A stretch of 64,000 nucleotides of DNA from Neptunitalea chrysea (GTDB taxonomy: Bacteria; Bacteroidota; Bacteroidia; Flavobacteriales; Flavobacteriaceae), in contig NZ_BRVP01000015.1 in NCBI RefSeq assembly GCF_027924145.1, positions 42,058 through 106,057 on the forward strand, in the 5' to 3' direction. The notes beneath the pieces were generated by a model. The model was not told the DNA's origin, did no database searches, and saw only the letters and a list, made by a program, of their open reading frames with translations. Made by a program: the position numbers and the translations under genes. The first letter of the stretch is position 1, and every line of letters begins with the position of its first letter. Shown piece by piece: positions 26,504-35,044 of this stretch.

Positions 26504-27013
26504 ATGAAAAATAAGATTGTACCGATACTTGCTGCCATAGCCTCGATTTTTATTTTTGGAGGTTGTGAAAAAGATGATATATGTACAGACGCTGTTACCC
26601 CTAGCCTTATTATAAAGTTCTACGATGATACTAGTCTTAGCGATATTAAAACCGTTACTGAATTAAGGGTATATGGTGTTGGTAATGAAGACGAGATGAT
26701 TATTGACAGAGTATCTAATTTAGATAGTATTTTAGTCCCTTTAAAAACATTGGAGAATACCACTTCTTTTGTACTAATATCTAACTCGGGGGATGATGAT
26801 ACTACCGGAGAAGAAGTAGGTAATATTGATACTATTTCATTTAATTATGTAACTAACGAAATATATGTATCTCGCGCATGCGGATACAAAGTAAATTATA
26901 GTCAGTTATCTAGCACAATTACCGACGACGGAGACAATTGGATAACTTCAATATCAATAGAAAATAACGAAGTAGTAGATGAAAATCAAGCACACGTTAG
27001 TATATATCACTAG
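26504..27013 (+). CDS. DUF6452 family lipoprotein
   Basis: The 169-residue protein has a lipoprotein signal (FIFGGC, Cys at about residue 21) and the family start CEKDDICTDAVTPSLIIKF, followed by an Ig-like beta pattern and a conserved CGYKVNY near residue 127. The function is unknown. Its last 35 bases overlap the start of the DUF6048 gene, and it lies 5 bases after rlmD. These two families recur together in Flavobacteriia, suggesting that they work as a pair at the cell envelope. Confidence 0.85.
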   Translation: MKNKIVPILAAIASIFIFGGCEKDDICTDAVTPSLIIKFYDDTSLSDIKTVTELRVYGVGNEDEMIIDRVSNLDSILVPLKTLENTTSFVLISNSGDDDTTGEEVGNIDTISFNYVTNEIYVSRACGYKVNYSQLSSTITDDGDNWITSISIENNEVVDENQAHVSIYH

Positions 27014-27767
27014 TATACTTTTTGGTATATATGGGTATGCACAGAATACCGACACTACCACAACGACAAGTGAAACTCCTACCGACTCGGTAGTTTACAA
27101 GCAACGTTATGGCTTACGTGTTGGAGTAGATCTAAGCCGACTTGTTAGATCATACACAGATGATGATTACCAAGGTTTAGAAATTGTTGGTGATTATAGG
27201 CTTAACCATAATTGGTTTGCAGCCGCAGAGATTGGGTCTGAAAAGAAAACCACCGATGAGGATTATTATAACTTCACCACTAAAGGAAACTACATTAAAG
27301 TAGGTGCCGATATCAATACCTACGATAACTGGTACGGAATGGAAAATGTAATTAGCCTAGGTTTCAGATACGGCTTTGCCACTATGAGTCAAACTGTAAA
27401 TAGTTATACCCCTTATGTTAATGACCCTTATTGGGGCGAAGGAGATACTTCTGGAATCAATACTGATATTTTAAGAGAGTACAGTGGTTTAAGTGCTCAC
27501 TGGGTAGAATTTGTAGTTAGCATGAAGGTAGAGCTGCTTCACAACATATACTTAGGTGGTTCAGTTAGAATAAATAAACTTTTAACTGATAAGGCAGGAG
27601 GTGATTTTCCTAACTTATGGATTCCTGGGTTTAACAAAGTTACCGATGGTAGCTCTATTGGCATGGGATACAACTACTCTATTACATACCTGATACCACT
27701 TTATAAAAAATCAAAATCTCAGGAACAGAAAAAAACTGAAGAAAAGGAAAAAGCTCCTAAAAAATAA
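26979..27767 (+). CDS. DUF6048 family outer-membrane-like protein
   Basis: The 262-residue protein starts MKIKHTLVYITSILFGIYGY with cleavage after YAQ. The mature part shows alternating strands with aromatic ends (YGLRVGVDLSRLVRSY, FAAAEIGSEKK, ISLGFRYGFATMSQT, IGMGYNYSITYLIPLYK), which suggests an outer-membrane beta barrel. The C-terminus is Lys/Glu-rich and the last 11 codons are largely Lys. It overlaps the DUF6452 gene by 35 bases, so both are probably translated together. Confidence 0.82.
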   Translation: MKIKHTLVYITSILFGIYGYAQNTDTTTTTSETPTDSVVYKQRYGLRVGVDLSRLVRSYTDDDYQGLEIVGDYRLNHNWFAAAEIGSEKKTTDEDYYNFTTKGNYIKVGADINTYDNWYGMENVISLGFRYGFATMSQTVNSYTPYVNDPYWGEGDTSGINTDILREYSGLSAHWVEFVVSMKVELLHNIYLGGSVRINKLLTDKAGGDFPNLWIPGFNKVTDGSSIGMGYNYSITYLIPLYKKSKSQEQKKTEEKEKAPKK

Positions 27768-27776
27768 TAGGAGCTT
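27751..27776 (+). terminator. Hairpin at the end of the rlmD-DUF6452-DUF6048 operon
   Basis: AAGCTCCTA (27751-27759) pairs with TAGGAGCTT (27768-27776). The following T-rich tract is short, so termination may be weak. Confidence 0.55.
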
Positions 27777-27783
27777 CTTAAAC

Positions 27784-28014
27784 TTATACTGCAATAGGTG
27801 TTTTTAGAAATAATATTTTCATAAACACCTGCTCTTTTCTATCTACTTTCTGCACAAAAAACTTAGGGGCTACTATTACCGACAAAAATGCTGATATGAA
27901 CATTACAAACATATCCTGCTGCATAAATAGTGGTACAATTACAAAACGTAACAAGAAAAATACGAGTGTAAAACCCAAAAAATTAAATAATAATGATTTA
28001 TGTTTAGGCTTCAT
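27784..28014 (-). CDS. Small two-helix membrane protein, unknown
   Basis: The 76-residue protein starts MKPKHKSLLFNFLGFTLVFF and has two hydrophobic helices (about residues 9-30 and 34-52) and a basic C-terminal tail. No named family is recognised. It starts 11 bases after the stop of the THUMP methyltransferase gene on the same strand, so the two probably share a transcript. Confidence 0.7.
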   Translation of the reverse strand: MKPKHKSLLFNFLGFTLVFFLLRFVIVPLFMQQDMFVMFISAFLSVIVAPKFFVQKVDRKEQVFMKILFLKTPIAV

Positions 28015-28025
28015 TATACTTTGAC

Positions 28026-29186
28026 TTAATTATTCTGATATTTAGCTTTTTTACTACCTGCATACATCTCATACTTCACAAACCTACTTTCAAGCTTACC
28101 ATTAAATAAAGCTATTTTCCTAGAAGGTCTTAACCCAACATGTTTTAACGATTCTAAGTTCGAGGTTATTAACCATGCATTAGTATCTGCGTATTGTTGT
28201 TTTAAAGTGTTGCCTATAGCTTTATAAAAGGCTTCTATATCTATTTGTAAACGCTCTCCATAAGGCGGATTAAATACCATATGTAGCTTACCGTCTACAG
28301 GCTTATAAGTTTCAAAAAAGTTATATTGCTTAATGGTTATATACTCAGAAAGATTAGCATTCTTAACATTATCATTTGCTTTCATTACTGCAGAAGGAGC
28401 CTTATCATACCCATAAATTTTATAATAAAATTCTCTGGTTTTGTTTAAACTACTTTCTACAATTTTCTCAAACAAATCGGCATCATAATCAGCCCATTTT
28501 TCAAATGCAAACTCCTTACGGTTAATATTCGCAGGAATGTTACATGCAATCATTGCAGCTTCTACAGGGATTGTACCACTACCACACATAGGATCCATAA
28601 AATCGCATTGCCCATCCCAACCACTTAGTAATAACATACCTGCTGCTAACACCTCGTTTATTGGTGCTATATTAGTAGCCGTTCTGTACCCTCTATGGTG
28701 TAATGAACTACCTGAACTATCTAATGAGATAGTAACCCTATTTTTATGGATGTGAATATTAATACTAATATCAGGATGCTTTACATCTACATTTGGTCTT
28801 TTACCCTCTGTATTTCTAAACTTATCTACAATGGCGTCTTTTGTTTTTAAAGCTACAAATTGCGAATGATTAAAAATAGCATCTGAAAGTGTTGCATGAA
28901 TGGCAAATGTTGTATTTACATTCATAAGTTTATCCCAATGCATTGCAAAGACTTTATCATACAAATCGTTCTCATCTCTTACAGAAAACGTTTCAATTGG
29001 TTTCAAAATTTTCAAAGCAGTTCTTAAGCTAAGATTTGCCTTATACATAAAACCTTTATCTCCTTCAAAAAAGACACCCCTAACTCCGGTTTCAACCTTC
29101 ATTGCCCCTAAGTTTCTTAACTCTGTAGCTAATACATCCTCTAAACCGTATAAAGTTTTCGCCAGCATTTTAAAATTTTGTGCCAT
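28026..29186 (-). CDS. THUMP-domain class I rRNA/tRNA methyltransferase (RlmL N-terminal-like)
   Basis: The 386-residue protein begins with a ferredoxin-like and THUMP RNA-binding region (LYGLEDVLATELRNLGAMKV, VETGVRGVFFEGD). It ends with a class I methyltransferase: DFMDPMCGSGTIPVEAAMIA near residue 200 (SAM) and MVFNPPYGERLQ near 300 (NPPY, an amino-group target). This layout matches RlmL/YcbY N-terminal half proteins that make m2G in 23S rRNA. The RlmK half is absent, as usual in Bacteroidota. Confidence 0.9.
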   Translation of the reverse strand: MAQNFKMLAKTLYGLEDVLATELRNLGAMKVETGVRGVFFEGDKGFMYKANLSLRTALKILKPIETFSVRDENDLYDKVFAMHWDKLMNVNTTFAIHATLSDAIFNHSQFVALKTKDAIVDKFRNTEGKRPNVDVKHPDISINIHIHKNRVTISLDSSGSSLHHRGYRTATNIAPINEVLAAGMLLLSGWDGQCDFMDPMCGSGTIPVEAAMIACNIPANINRKEFAFEKWADYDADLFEKIVESSLNKTREFYYKIYGYDKAPSAVMKANDNVKNANLSEYITIKQYNFFETYKPVDGKLHMVFNPPYGERLQIDIEAFYKAIGNTLKQQYADTNAWLITSNLESLKHVGLRPSRKIALFNGKLESRFVKYEMYAGSKKAKYQNN

Positions 29187-29275
29187 AATCGCTTTTATGT
29201 AAAATCTTTGTTAATGATTATTGTTCGGCAAAAATACAGTAAATTTGTAAGATTAACATTTTTGGAAAAAATTAA

Positions 29276-30022
29276 ATGCCTCCAACTGAAAATAAATCAA
29301 AAAAAGAAAACTGGTATTCCTCTTGGTTTAATACGCCTTATTATCATATACTTTATAAAGATCGTGATGATAAAGAGGCTAAATTTTTTATGGATACCCT
29401 AACCAACTACCTTAACCTACCTGAGGAAGCTAGTATTTTAGATGTAGCTTGCGGAAAAGGCAGACACAGTATTTATCTTAATTCTATTGGATACAATGTA
29501 ACAGGAATAGACATCTCTGAAGAAAGTATTGCACATGCCAATAAATTTGAGAATCCAATGTTACACTTTGAAGTGCATGATATGTGCCAACCATATCACA
29601 AAACTTTTGATGCGGTATTTAATCTTTTTACAAGTTTTGGGTATTTTAAAAACGAAGAAGATAACTTAAATGCACTTAAAGCATTTAAGGCAAATTTAAA
29701 TGAAACTGGATTTGGCGTAATAGATTTTTTAAATATTAGAAAGGTTATTCCAAACTTAACGTCTAATATGCAGAAAACAGTTGAAGGTATTACTTTCCAT
29801 ATTCATAAATATGTAGAAGACGGGTATATTTTTAAAAATATAAAATTTACCGCAGAAGGTGAAAACTTTGAATTTACTGAACGTGTAAAATCTCTGACAT
29901 TAAATGACTTTGAAGCATATTTTGAAGAAGCAGATATGTATCTTTTAGATGTTTTTGGCGATTATAAACTTAAAAAATTTGACGAAAAAGAGTCAGATCG
30001 TATGATTCTAATATTTAAATAA
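29276..30022 (+). CDS. Class I SAM-dependent methyltransferase
   Basis: The 248-residue protein has the SAM-binding motif ASILDVACGKGRHSIYLNSI near residue 60, followed by GIDISEESIAHA and DAVFNLFTSFGYF. An N-terminal YSSWFNTPYYHILYKDRDD stretch is typical of a flavobacterial group of small-molecule or protein methyltransferases. The substrate is unknown. It is followed by the ZIP gene with a one-base overlap (TAATG), then DUF4268, suggesting a three-gene transcript. Confidence 0.88.
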   Translation: MPPTENKSKKENWYSSWFNTPYYHILYKDRDDKEAKFFMDTLTNYLNLPEEASILDVACGKGRHSIYLNSIGYNVTGIDISEESIAHANKFENPMLHFEVHDMCQPYHKTFDAVFNLFTSFGYFKNEEDNLNALKAFKANLNETGFGVIDFLNIRKVIPNLTSNMQKTVEGITFHIHKYVEDGYIFKNIKFTAEGENFEFTERVKSLTLNDFEAYFEEADMYLLDVFGDYKLKKFDEKESDRMILIFK

Positions 30023-30705
30023 TGAACTACCTTTTACCCATAATATCCGTTTTGGTGGGATTTGGTTTTGTAATTATAGTACACCCCAAAAACTCCAATA
30101 ATCTTAAACTATTACTTGCTTTTAGTGGTGCCTTTTTATTATCACTAACTGTGTTTTCTTTGTTACCCGACATTTACCTACATAACGACCATGTAAACAA
30201 CAAAGTTATTGGTGTGTTTTTAATGGCAGGTATTTTGCTACAAATTTTTTTGGAATTTTTCTCTAAGGGAGCTGAACATGGTCATGTGCATTTAAACAAA
30301 AAGAAACAAACCTTCCCATGGATGCTTTTTGTTAGCTTAAGTATTCATGCTATTTTAGAAGGTTTTCCTTTACACAGCCACGAAACATTGGTTTACGGTA
30401 TTGTAATTCATAAATTACCCGTAGCAATTATACTGAGCACCTTCTTTTTAGAATCTAATATAAAGAAGTCTAAAATTGCTATATTTTTGGTGTTATTCTC
30501 TCTTATGACTCCTTTTGGTACGTTCTTAAACAACAACATTACTTCTTTACATGAATATGAAACTCAAATTTCGGCTTTAGTAATTGGGGTATTGCTACAT
30601 ATTGCAACCACTATCTTGTTTGAGAGTTCAGAAAACCATAAGTTTAACCTCAATAAAATTATTGTTATTATACTAGGTATCGTTGTTGCATTTTTTATAG
30701 ATTAA
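30022..30705 (+). CDS. ZIP family metal transporter
   Basis: The 227-residue membrane protein has about seven hydrophobic segments and the ZIP signature in two helices: SIHAILEGFPLHSH near residue 115 and VIHKLPVAIILS near 135. A His-rich loop (GAEHGHVHLNKKK) precedes them, at the usual cytoplasmic loop position. ZIP proteins import Zn2+, Fe2+ or other divalent metals into the cytoplasm; the actual ion is not readable. Its start overlaps the preceding methyltransferase stop. Confidence 0.9.
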   Translation: MNYLLPIISVLVGFGFVIIVHPKNSNNLKLLLAFSGAFLLSLTVFSLLPDIYLHNDHVNNKVIGVFLMAGILLQIFLEFFSKGAEHGHVHLNKKKQTFPWMLFVSLSIHAILEGFPLHSHETLVYGIVIHKLPVAIILSTFFLESNIKKSKIAIFLVLFSLMTPFGTFLNNNITSLHEYETQISALVIGVLLHIATTILFESSENHKFNLNKIIVIILGIVVAFFID

Positions 30706-30706
30706 T

Positions 30707-31132
30707 ATGTTTAGTAAAGAAGATTCGAGAAAATTACGTCAAGAGTTTTGGATTTCATTCGGAAAATCATTCCCTAGAAAATGGATTTTATATAATACCA
30801 AAATAAAAGACTTTAGCTTTAAATTTTATTTTGACACGAAAAAAGCCATGGTTATGCTTGATATTGAAGACCAAAATTTGGAAAACCGGATTAACTATTA
30901 TGAAAAAATGGTTTCTCTGAAAAGTCTTTTACAAGAATACATTCCTGAAATTATCTATGAAGACATCTATTTTCTTGAAAACGGAAAAGAAATTTCAAGG
31001 ATTTATATTGAAAAAAAAGGAGTATCGGTGCATAATAAGAACACCTGGCAGGAAACTATGGTATTTTTAAACGAGACCATGCAACAGTTTGAAATGTTCT
31101 ACTACGAGTACGAAGAGGTGATTAAAGGTTAA
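30707..31132 (+). CDS. DUF4268 domain protein
   Basis: The 141-residue cytosolic protein matches DUF4268 in short form: EDSRKLRQEFWISFGKSFPR, then WILYNTKIKDFSFKFYFD and MVMLDIEDQNLENRINYYE. In larger proteins DUF4268 sits next to restriction-like nuclease domains; here it stands alone, a common flavobacterial form. No catalytic residues are evident. It follows the ZIP gene after one base and overlaps the convergent hemolysin III gene by 4 bases at their 3' ends. Confidence 0.85.
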   Translation: MFSKEDSRKLRQEFWISFGKSFPRKWILYNTKIKDFSFKFYFDTKKAMVMLDIEDQNLENRINYYEKMVSLKSLLQEYIPEIIYEDIYFLENGKEISRIYIEKKGVSVHNKNTWQETMVFLNETMQQFEMFYYEYEEVIKG

Positions 31133-31755
31133 ATAATATACCAAAATATCATGAGGTAATGACATATACTACCAGCCAAAACAAACAAATGCCATATTAC
31201 ATGATTAAACGGTAATTTCTCCCATACGTAAAATACAATCCCACCGCTATATGCTACCCCACCTGCAATCAACAAATTCATTCCTCCTGAAGGCAATACT
31301 TCTTTAAGTGCAGTAATATCAAACATAATAAGCCATCCCATCACCAAATACAACACCAAGGAAACTATCTCAAATTTTCCAGTAAAAAATATTTTAAGAA
31401 AAGTACCCACCGCAGCAATACCCCATACCAGCCAAAATAATAACCATCCATTGCTGTGACTTAAAGTTAGTAACACTACAGGACTGTAGGTACCTGCAAT
31501 AAGGTAATAAATACTTATATGGTCTAGAATACGAAAGAAATATTTCTTCTTCTCTTTGGTTGCATAATGGTATAATGTAGACACCATATAAAGAAAGGTT
31601 AATGATACCGCATACAATATGATACTTGCAAAGTTCCATGACTTTGTTTCATTCTGATAATACAGGAGCAACACAAACCCTAATAAACTTAGTAAAAAAC
31701 CTATTGCATGTGTAAGTGAGTTATAAAATTCCTCTTTGGGTGTTTGTTTCGCCAT
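31129..31755 (-). CDS. trhA: Hemolysin III / TrhA family membrane protein
   Basis: The 208-residue, seven-helix protein starts KEEFYNSLTHAIGFLLSLLG. It has the PAQR/CREST metal residues: VSTLYHYATK (His, Ser), RILDHISIYYLIAGTYSPV (Asp/His) and NHVIWHLFVLAGSICHYLMI (two His). Bacterial members are linked to membrane-fluidity homeostasis; hemolysis is historical. A consensus -7 box (TATCTTTG) lies 17 bases before the ATG. Confidence 0.92.
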   Translation of the reverse strand: MAKQTPKEEFYNSLTHAIGFLLSLLGFVLLLYYQNETKSWNFASIILYAVSLTFLYMVSTLYHYATKEKKKYFFRILDHISIYYLIAGTYSPVVLLTLSHSNGWLLFWLVWGIAAVGTFLKIFFTGKFEIVSLVLYLVMGWLIMFDITALKEVLPSGGMNLLIAGGVAYSGGIVFYVWEKLPFNHVIWHLFVLAGSICHYLMIFWYII

Positions 31756-31771
31756 AACAACAATTTTAGTG

Positions 31772-31779
31772 CAAAGATA
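31772..31779 (-). promoter_or_regulatory. -7 box TATCTTTG of the hemolysin III gene
   Basis: On the minus strand TATCTTTGC is an exact match to the Bacteroidota -7 consensus TAnnTTTGC. The start codon follows about 17 bases later, giving a very short leader. Confidence 0.55.
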
Positions 31780-31885
31780 AATGGTTATAATTTTCAGTCT
31801 CTAAAAAATAACCTTTTCACAACTGAAAACCGTATAATTCAACCACTACTTTTCTTTATATTTCAATCTTTAAAAAAACATAAAA

Positions 31886-33184
31886 ATGACTGCTCATAAA
31901 CACGTCCTTATTTTAAAAAAAATCCTATTTATAGCATTAAGCTTTTTCTTTTGTAAAGTAAACTCACAAGAAGATATTAGTTACAAAAAAAGTGTAAAAC
32001 TTGAAATCGTTAATAAAAAATTCAAGAATACACCTGAAGCCGAAAAGCAGCCTTATGTAATTATGGTCTCCTTAGACGGTTTCAGATATGACTATCCCGA
32101 AAAATACAATGCAAAAAACATTTTGGAAATTGGAAAAAACGGAAGTTATGTAACCAGATTAATCCCCAGTTTTCCCTCTAAAACATTTCCTAATCATTAC
32201 AGTATAGCTACGGGTTTATACCCTGCTCATCATGGAATTATATCCAACTCATTTTATGATAAAAGCAGAGAAGCAGAATACAAAATAAGTAAACGCTACG
32301 CCGTAGAGGATGGAAGCTGGTACGATGGGGTTCCTTTATGGAATTTAGCGCAACAACAAGGTATGTGCAGTGCATCGTATTTTTGGGTAGGATCTGAAGC
32401 TAATATAAATGGCATGCACCCCACATATTATTATAACTTTAATCAAACTAGAAATTATGGTTACAGAGTCGATAGAGTTTTAGAGTGGCTTCAATTACCG
32501 GAAAAAAAACGCCCTCATATGATTACCTTATACTTTTCGCTAGTAGATACTCAAGGTCATAGAAACGGTCCAAACTCTGAAAAGTTGCAAGAAGCAGTAT
32601 CTATAGTTGATAAACAAATAGGTAGATTAAGAGCAGGTATTGCTAAACTAGATATGCCCGTTTATTTAATTGTTACCGCCGACCATGGTATGGATGATTT
32701 AACAGAGGAAATAAATATCCATGATTTTATAGATTTAAAAGACAATGAGTTTTACAAAGGTCCTGTAGCTATGATTTACACTAAAAGTAAAGAAGAAAAA
32801 GAAAGGGTTTATAATACCTTATCTGAACAGACTAGTTTTAAAACATACAAGCAAGAAGCTGTTCCTAACTATTTAAATTTCAAAAACCAAGATAGAATAG
32901 GTGATCTTGTATTAGTTTGCGATGCGCCTTCTGAGTTAGTCTATAAAAAAAGTAAAAAATCGGGTCCTATTTCCCCAAAAGGCACGCATGGATACGATCC
33001 TTTTGAAAACAAGAATATGGGAGCCATTTTTTATATAGAAGGACCAAACATTAAAAAAGGCTATGTACAATCGGCTGTTGAAAATGTACATATCTACCCA
33101 TTGGTAGCACATCTATTAGGTCTTAAAATAACACAACCTATAGATGGTAATTTGCATGCATTAGAAAGCATGATTGAACGATAG
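31886..33184 (+). CDS. ENPP-like alkaline phosphatase superfamily phosphodiesterase, exported
   Basis: The 432-residue protein has a signal peptide (to about residue 27) and the nucleotide pyrophosphatase/phosphodiesterase motifs. These are VIMVSLDGFRYDYPEKY (metal Asp), SFPSKTFPNHYSIATGLYPA (nucleophile Thr near residue 106), LYFSLVDTQGHRNGP (Asp, His) and YLIVTADHGMDDL (Asp, His), with a final His in KGTHGYDP. It should cleave phosphodiester or pyrophosphate bonds of nucleotides or lipids outside the cytoplasm. Remnant coding sequence follows it directly. Confidence 0.92.
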   Translation: MTAHKHVLILKKILFIALSFFFCKVNSQEDISYKKSVKLEIVNKKFKNTPEAEKQPYVIMVSLDGFRYDYPEKYNAKNILEIGKNGSYVTRLIPSFPSKTFPNHYSIATGLYPAHHGIISNSFYDKSREAEYKISKRYAVEDGSWYDGVPLWNLAQQQGMCSASYFWVGSEANINGMHPTYYYNFNQTRNYGYRVDRVLEWLQLPEKKRPHMITLYFSLVDTQGHRNGPNSEKLQEAVSIVDKQIGRLRAGIAKLDMPVYLIVTADHGMDDLTEEINIHDFIDLKDNEFYKGPVAMIYTKSKEEKERVYNTLSEQTSFKTYKQEAVPNYLNFKNQDRIGDLVLVCDAPSELVYKKSKKSGPISPKGTHGYDPFENKNMGAIFYIEGPNIKKGYVQSAVENVHIYPLVAHLLGLKITQPIDGNLHALESMIER

Positions 33185-33380
33185 AGTATTGTAACTGCCT
33201 TAGATATCGCTGTAGGAGCAAGCTCAGGAACAGCCATTTCTTTTGCTCTAAACGTGGTAACATCGGTTATTCCAATAAATCATAAAACTACATAGAGATA
33301 ACGAAACTAGTGTTTTAGAATATGCCCTAACCCACTATGGAAAAACGTTGCATACTGCCATACAAGAACTTTATAAATAG
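33185..33380 (+). pseudogene. Remnant of an unidentified gene, start lost and one frameshift
   Basis: Directly after the ENPP stop, one frame reads TALDIAVGASSGTAISFALN then VVTSVIPINHKT and stops. After a shift of frame (about 33288) another reads RDNETSVLEYALTHYGKTLH then TAIQELYK and stops at 33380. Both pieces look like one former protein's C-terminal part. There is no start codon for either. I do not recognise the family. Confidence 0.5.
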
Positions 33381-33462
33381 GGACTAAAACATAAAGAAAA
33401 AATAAAAGAAAAATTCTAAAGAATCGGATATTTAAACAAAAAACTTTTGTACCTTTAAAATA

Positions 33463-33540
33463 ACATTTCGGGGTGCCCTTGGGCTGAGATGATACCCGTA
33501 ATACCTGATCTGGTTAGCACCAGCGTAGGAAATGATGTTA
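33463..33540 (+). ncRNA. TPP riboswitch (THI element)
   Basis: The conserved core elements are present in order: GGGGTGCCCTTGGGCTGAGA (33470-33489), then GATACCCG and ACCTGATCTGGTTAGCACC, then AGCGTAGGAAATG. AACAT at the 5' end pairs with ATGTT at the 3' end to close stem P1. TPP binding folds this RNA. It lies 88 bases upstream of thiM, with a terminator between, so it should shut off the thiamine salvage operon when TPP is plentiful. Confidence 0.96.
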
Positions 33541-33565
33541 GTAAATTAATTGTTTAGAAATTATG

Positions 33566-33612
33566 AATGCGTCATTTTCTCATGCTATCAGAGAATGACG
33601 CATTTGTTTTTT
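33566..33612 (+). terminator. Riboswitch-controlled terminator before thiM
   Basis: AATGCGTCATTTTCT (33566-33580) pairs with AGAGAATGACGCATT (33590-33604) with a single wobble, and TGTTTTTT follows. It is placed between the TPP aptamer and the thiM ATG, which indicates transcriptional attenuation. Confidence 0.85.
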
Positions 33613-33627
33613 AATCAATTATAATAT

Positions 33628-34431
33628 ATGACTATTACTAAAAATTCCATAGCTAACAACTTAGTTCAACTAAAAGAAAAAGCTCCTCTTGTTCACAATA
33701 TTACTAATTATGTTGTAATGAATACTACAGCCAATGCTTTACTTGCCATTGGTGCTTCTCCGGTAATGGCACATGCTGCAGAAGAAATGGCAGATATGGT
33801 TTCTATTGCCAGTGCTCTAGTTTTGAATATAGGTACGCTAGACAATCAATGGATTGAAGGCATGTTAGAAGCTGGTAAGGCAGCAAAGAAAAAAGGTATC
33901 CCAATTATTTTAGACCCCGTAGGTGCCGGAGCTACTCCTTTACGAACCAAAACATGTTGGAAAATTATTGAAAACTGCAGTCCAACAGTTATTCGAGGAA
34001 ATTCTTCCGAGATTATGGCACTAATAAATGAAGGAATTAAAACAAAAGGTGTTGATAGTACTATGTCTACCGAAGATGCGCTTACCGCAGCTAAAGCACT
34101 AGCTCTTCAAATAAATGCAACAGTTGTAATTAGTGGAGAAACAGACTATATTACCGATGGAGTAAATACACACAGCATTAAAAACGGACATCCACTAATG
34201 CCTAAGGTTACAGGTTTAGGATGTACGGCTTCTGCATTGTGTGGTGCTTTTTGTGCTACAAATCAAAATACTATTGAAGCCTGTACCAGTGCAATGGCCA
34301 TTATGGGAATAGCAGGAGAAATTGCTGCTAGAAGTTCAAATGGTCCCGGTACTTTACAGCTTCACTTTTTAGATATATTATACAATTTATCTACTACACA
34401 CATTGAAGAAAACTACATCTATGAAAGCTAG
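33628..34431 (+). CDS. thiM: Hydroxyethylthiazole kinase
   Basis: The 267-residue ribokinase-like enzyme phosphorylates 4-methyl-5-hydroxyethylthiazole for thiamine salvage. Motifs include PLVHNITNYVVMNTTANALL near residue 20, IPIILDPVGAGATPLR, VIRGNSSEIMAL and the catalytic VTGLGCTASALCGAF near residue 190. It is the first gene of thiM-thiE-tenA-thiD, controlled by the TPP riboswitch and terminator just upstream. The thiE start lies inside its last codons. Confidence 0.96.
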   Translation: MTITKNSIANNLVQLKEKAPLVHNITNYVVMNTTANALLAIGASPVMAHAAEEMADMVSIASALVLNIGTLDNQWIEGMLEAGKAAKKKGIPIILDPVGAGATPLRTKTCWKIIENCSPTVIRGNSSEIMALINEGIKTKGVDSTMSTEDALTAAKALALQINATVVISGETDYITDGVNTHSIKNGHPLMPKVTGLGCTASALCGAFCATNQNTIEACTSAMAIMGIAGEIAARSSNGPGTLQLHFLDILYNLSTTHIEENYIYES

Positions 34432-35044
34432 TTTTAATCCTTCATTATATTTGGTTACAGACAGTACCATGGTTTCTATAACCGAACTCCCTACTATTGT
34501 TGAAAAATGTGTTTTAGGAGGTGTTACTATGGTTCAGCTAAGAGAAAAAACAGCTTCAACCAGAGCATTTGTATCTATAGCTTTTCAACTAAAAGAAATA
34601 CTTGCTAAATATCATGTCCCGTTAATTATTAATGATCGTATAGATGTAGCATTGGCTATAGATGCAGATGGAATTCATATTGGTCAGGACGATATGCCCT
34701 ACCATATCGCCAGAAGAATTTTAGGTCCGGATAAAATTATTGGTCTGTCTGTTGAAAGCTATAAACAGGTAGAAGAAGCTAATTTATTAGATGTTGACTA
34801 TATTGGTATTTCTCCTGTATTTAATACCCCTACCAAAACAGACACTAAGACCACCTTTGGTATTGAAGGTGTTGAAAAAATAGTAGCTATGTCAAAACAC
34901 AGAACAGTAGCCATTGGAGGGATCCATTTAGACAATGCGAGACCAATAATAAAAGCAGGGGCTAATGGAGTAGCAGTAGTTTCTGCACTAATGAAAGCTA
35001 CTGACCCTAAAAAAGAAGCTCAAAAATTTAAAGAGATACTATGA
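34421..35044 (+). CDS. thiE: Thiamine-phosphate synthase
   Basis: From the ATG at 34421, overlapping thiM by 11 bases, the protein has 207 residues. It has the ThiE TIM-barrel motifs SLYLVTDSTM, GVTMVQLREKTASTRAF (binds HMP-PP), PLIINDRIDVALAIDADG, HIGQDDMP and YIGISPVFNTPTKTDTK, and ends with GGIHLDNARPIIKAGANGVA. It joins HMP-PP and thiazole phosphate to thiamine phosphate. An earlier in-frame start (34403) would lie further inside thiM; MKASFNPSLYLVTD fits the family better. Confidence 0.95.
   Translation: MKASFNPSLYLVTDSTMVSITELPTIVEKCVLGGVTMVQLREKTASTRAFVSIAFQLKEILAKYHVPLIINDRIDVALAIDADGIHIGQDDMPYHIARRILGPDKIIGLSVESYKQVEEANLLDVDYIGISPVFNTPTKTDTKTTFGIEGVEKIVAMSKHRTVAIGGIHLDNARPIIKAGANGVAVVSALMKATDPKKEAQKFKEIL

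Noticed and set aside
31129..31755. Hemolysin III as a virulence toxin
   Set aside because: The PAQR/CREST motifs fit a membrane-homeostasis protein; the hemolysin name is historical.
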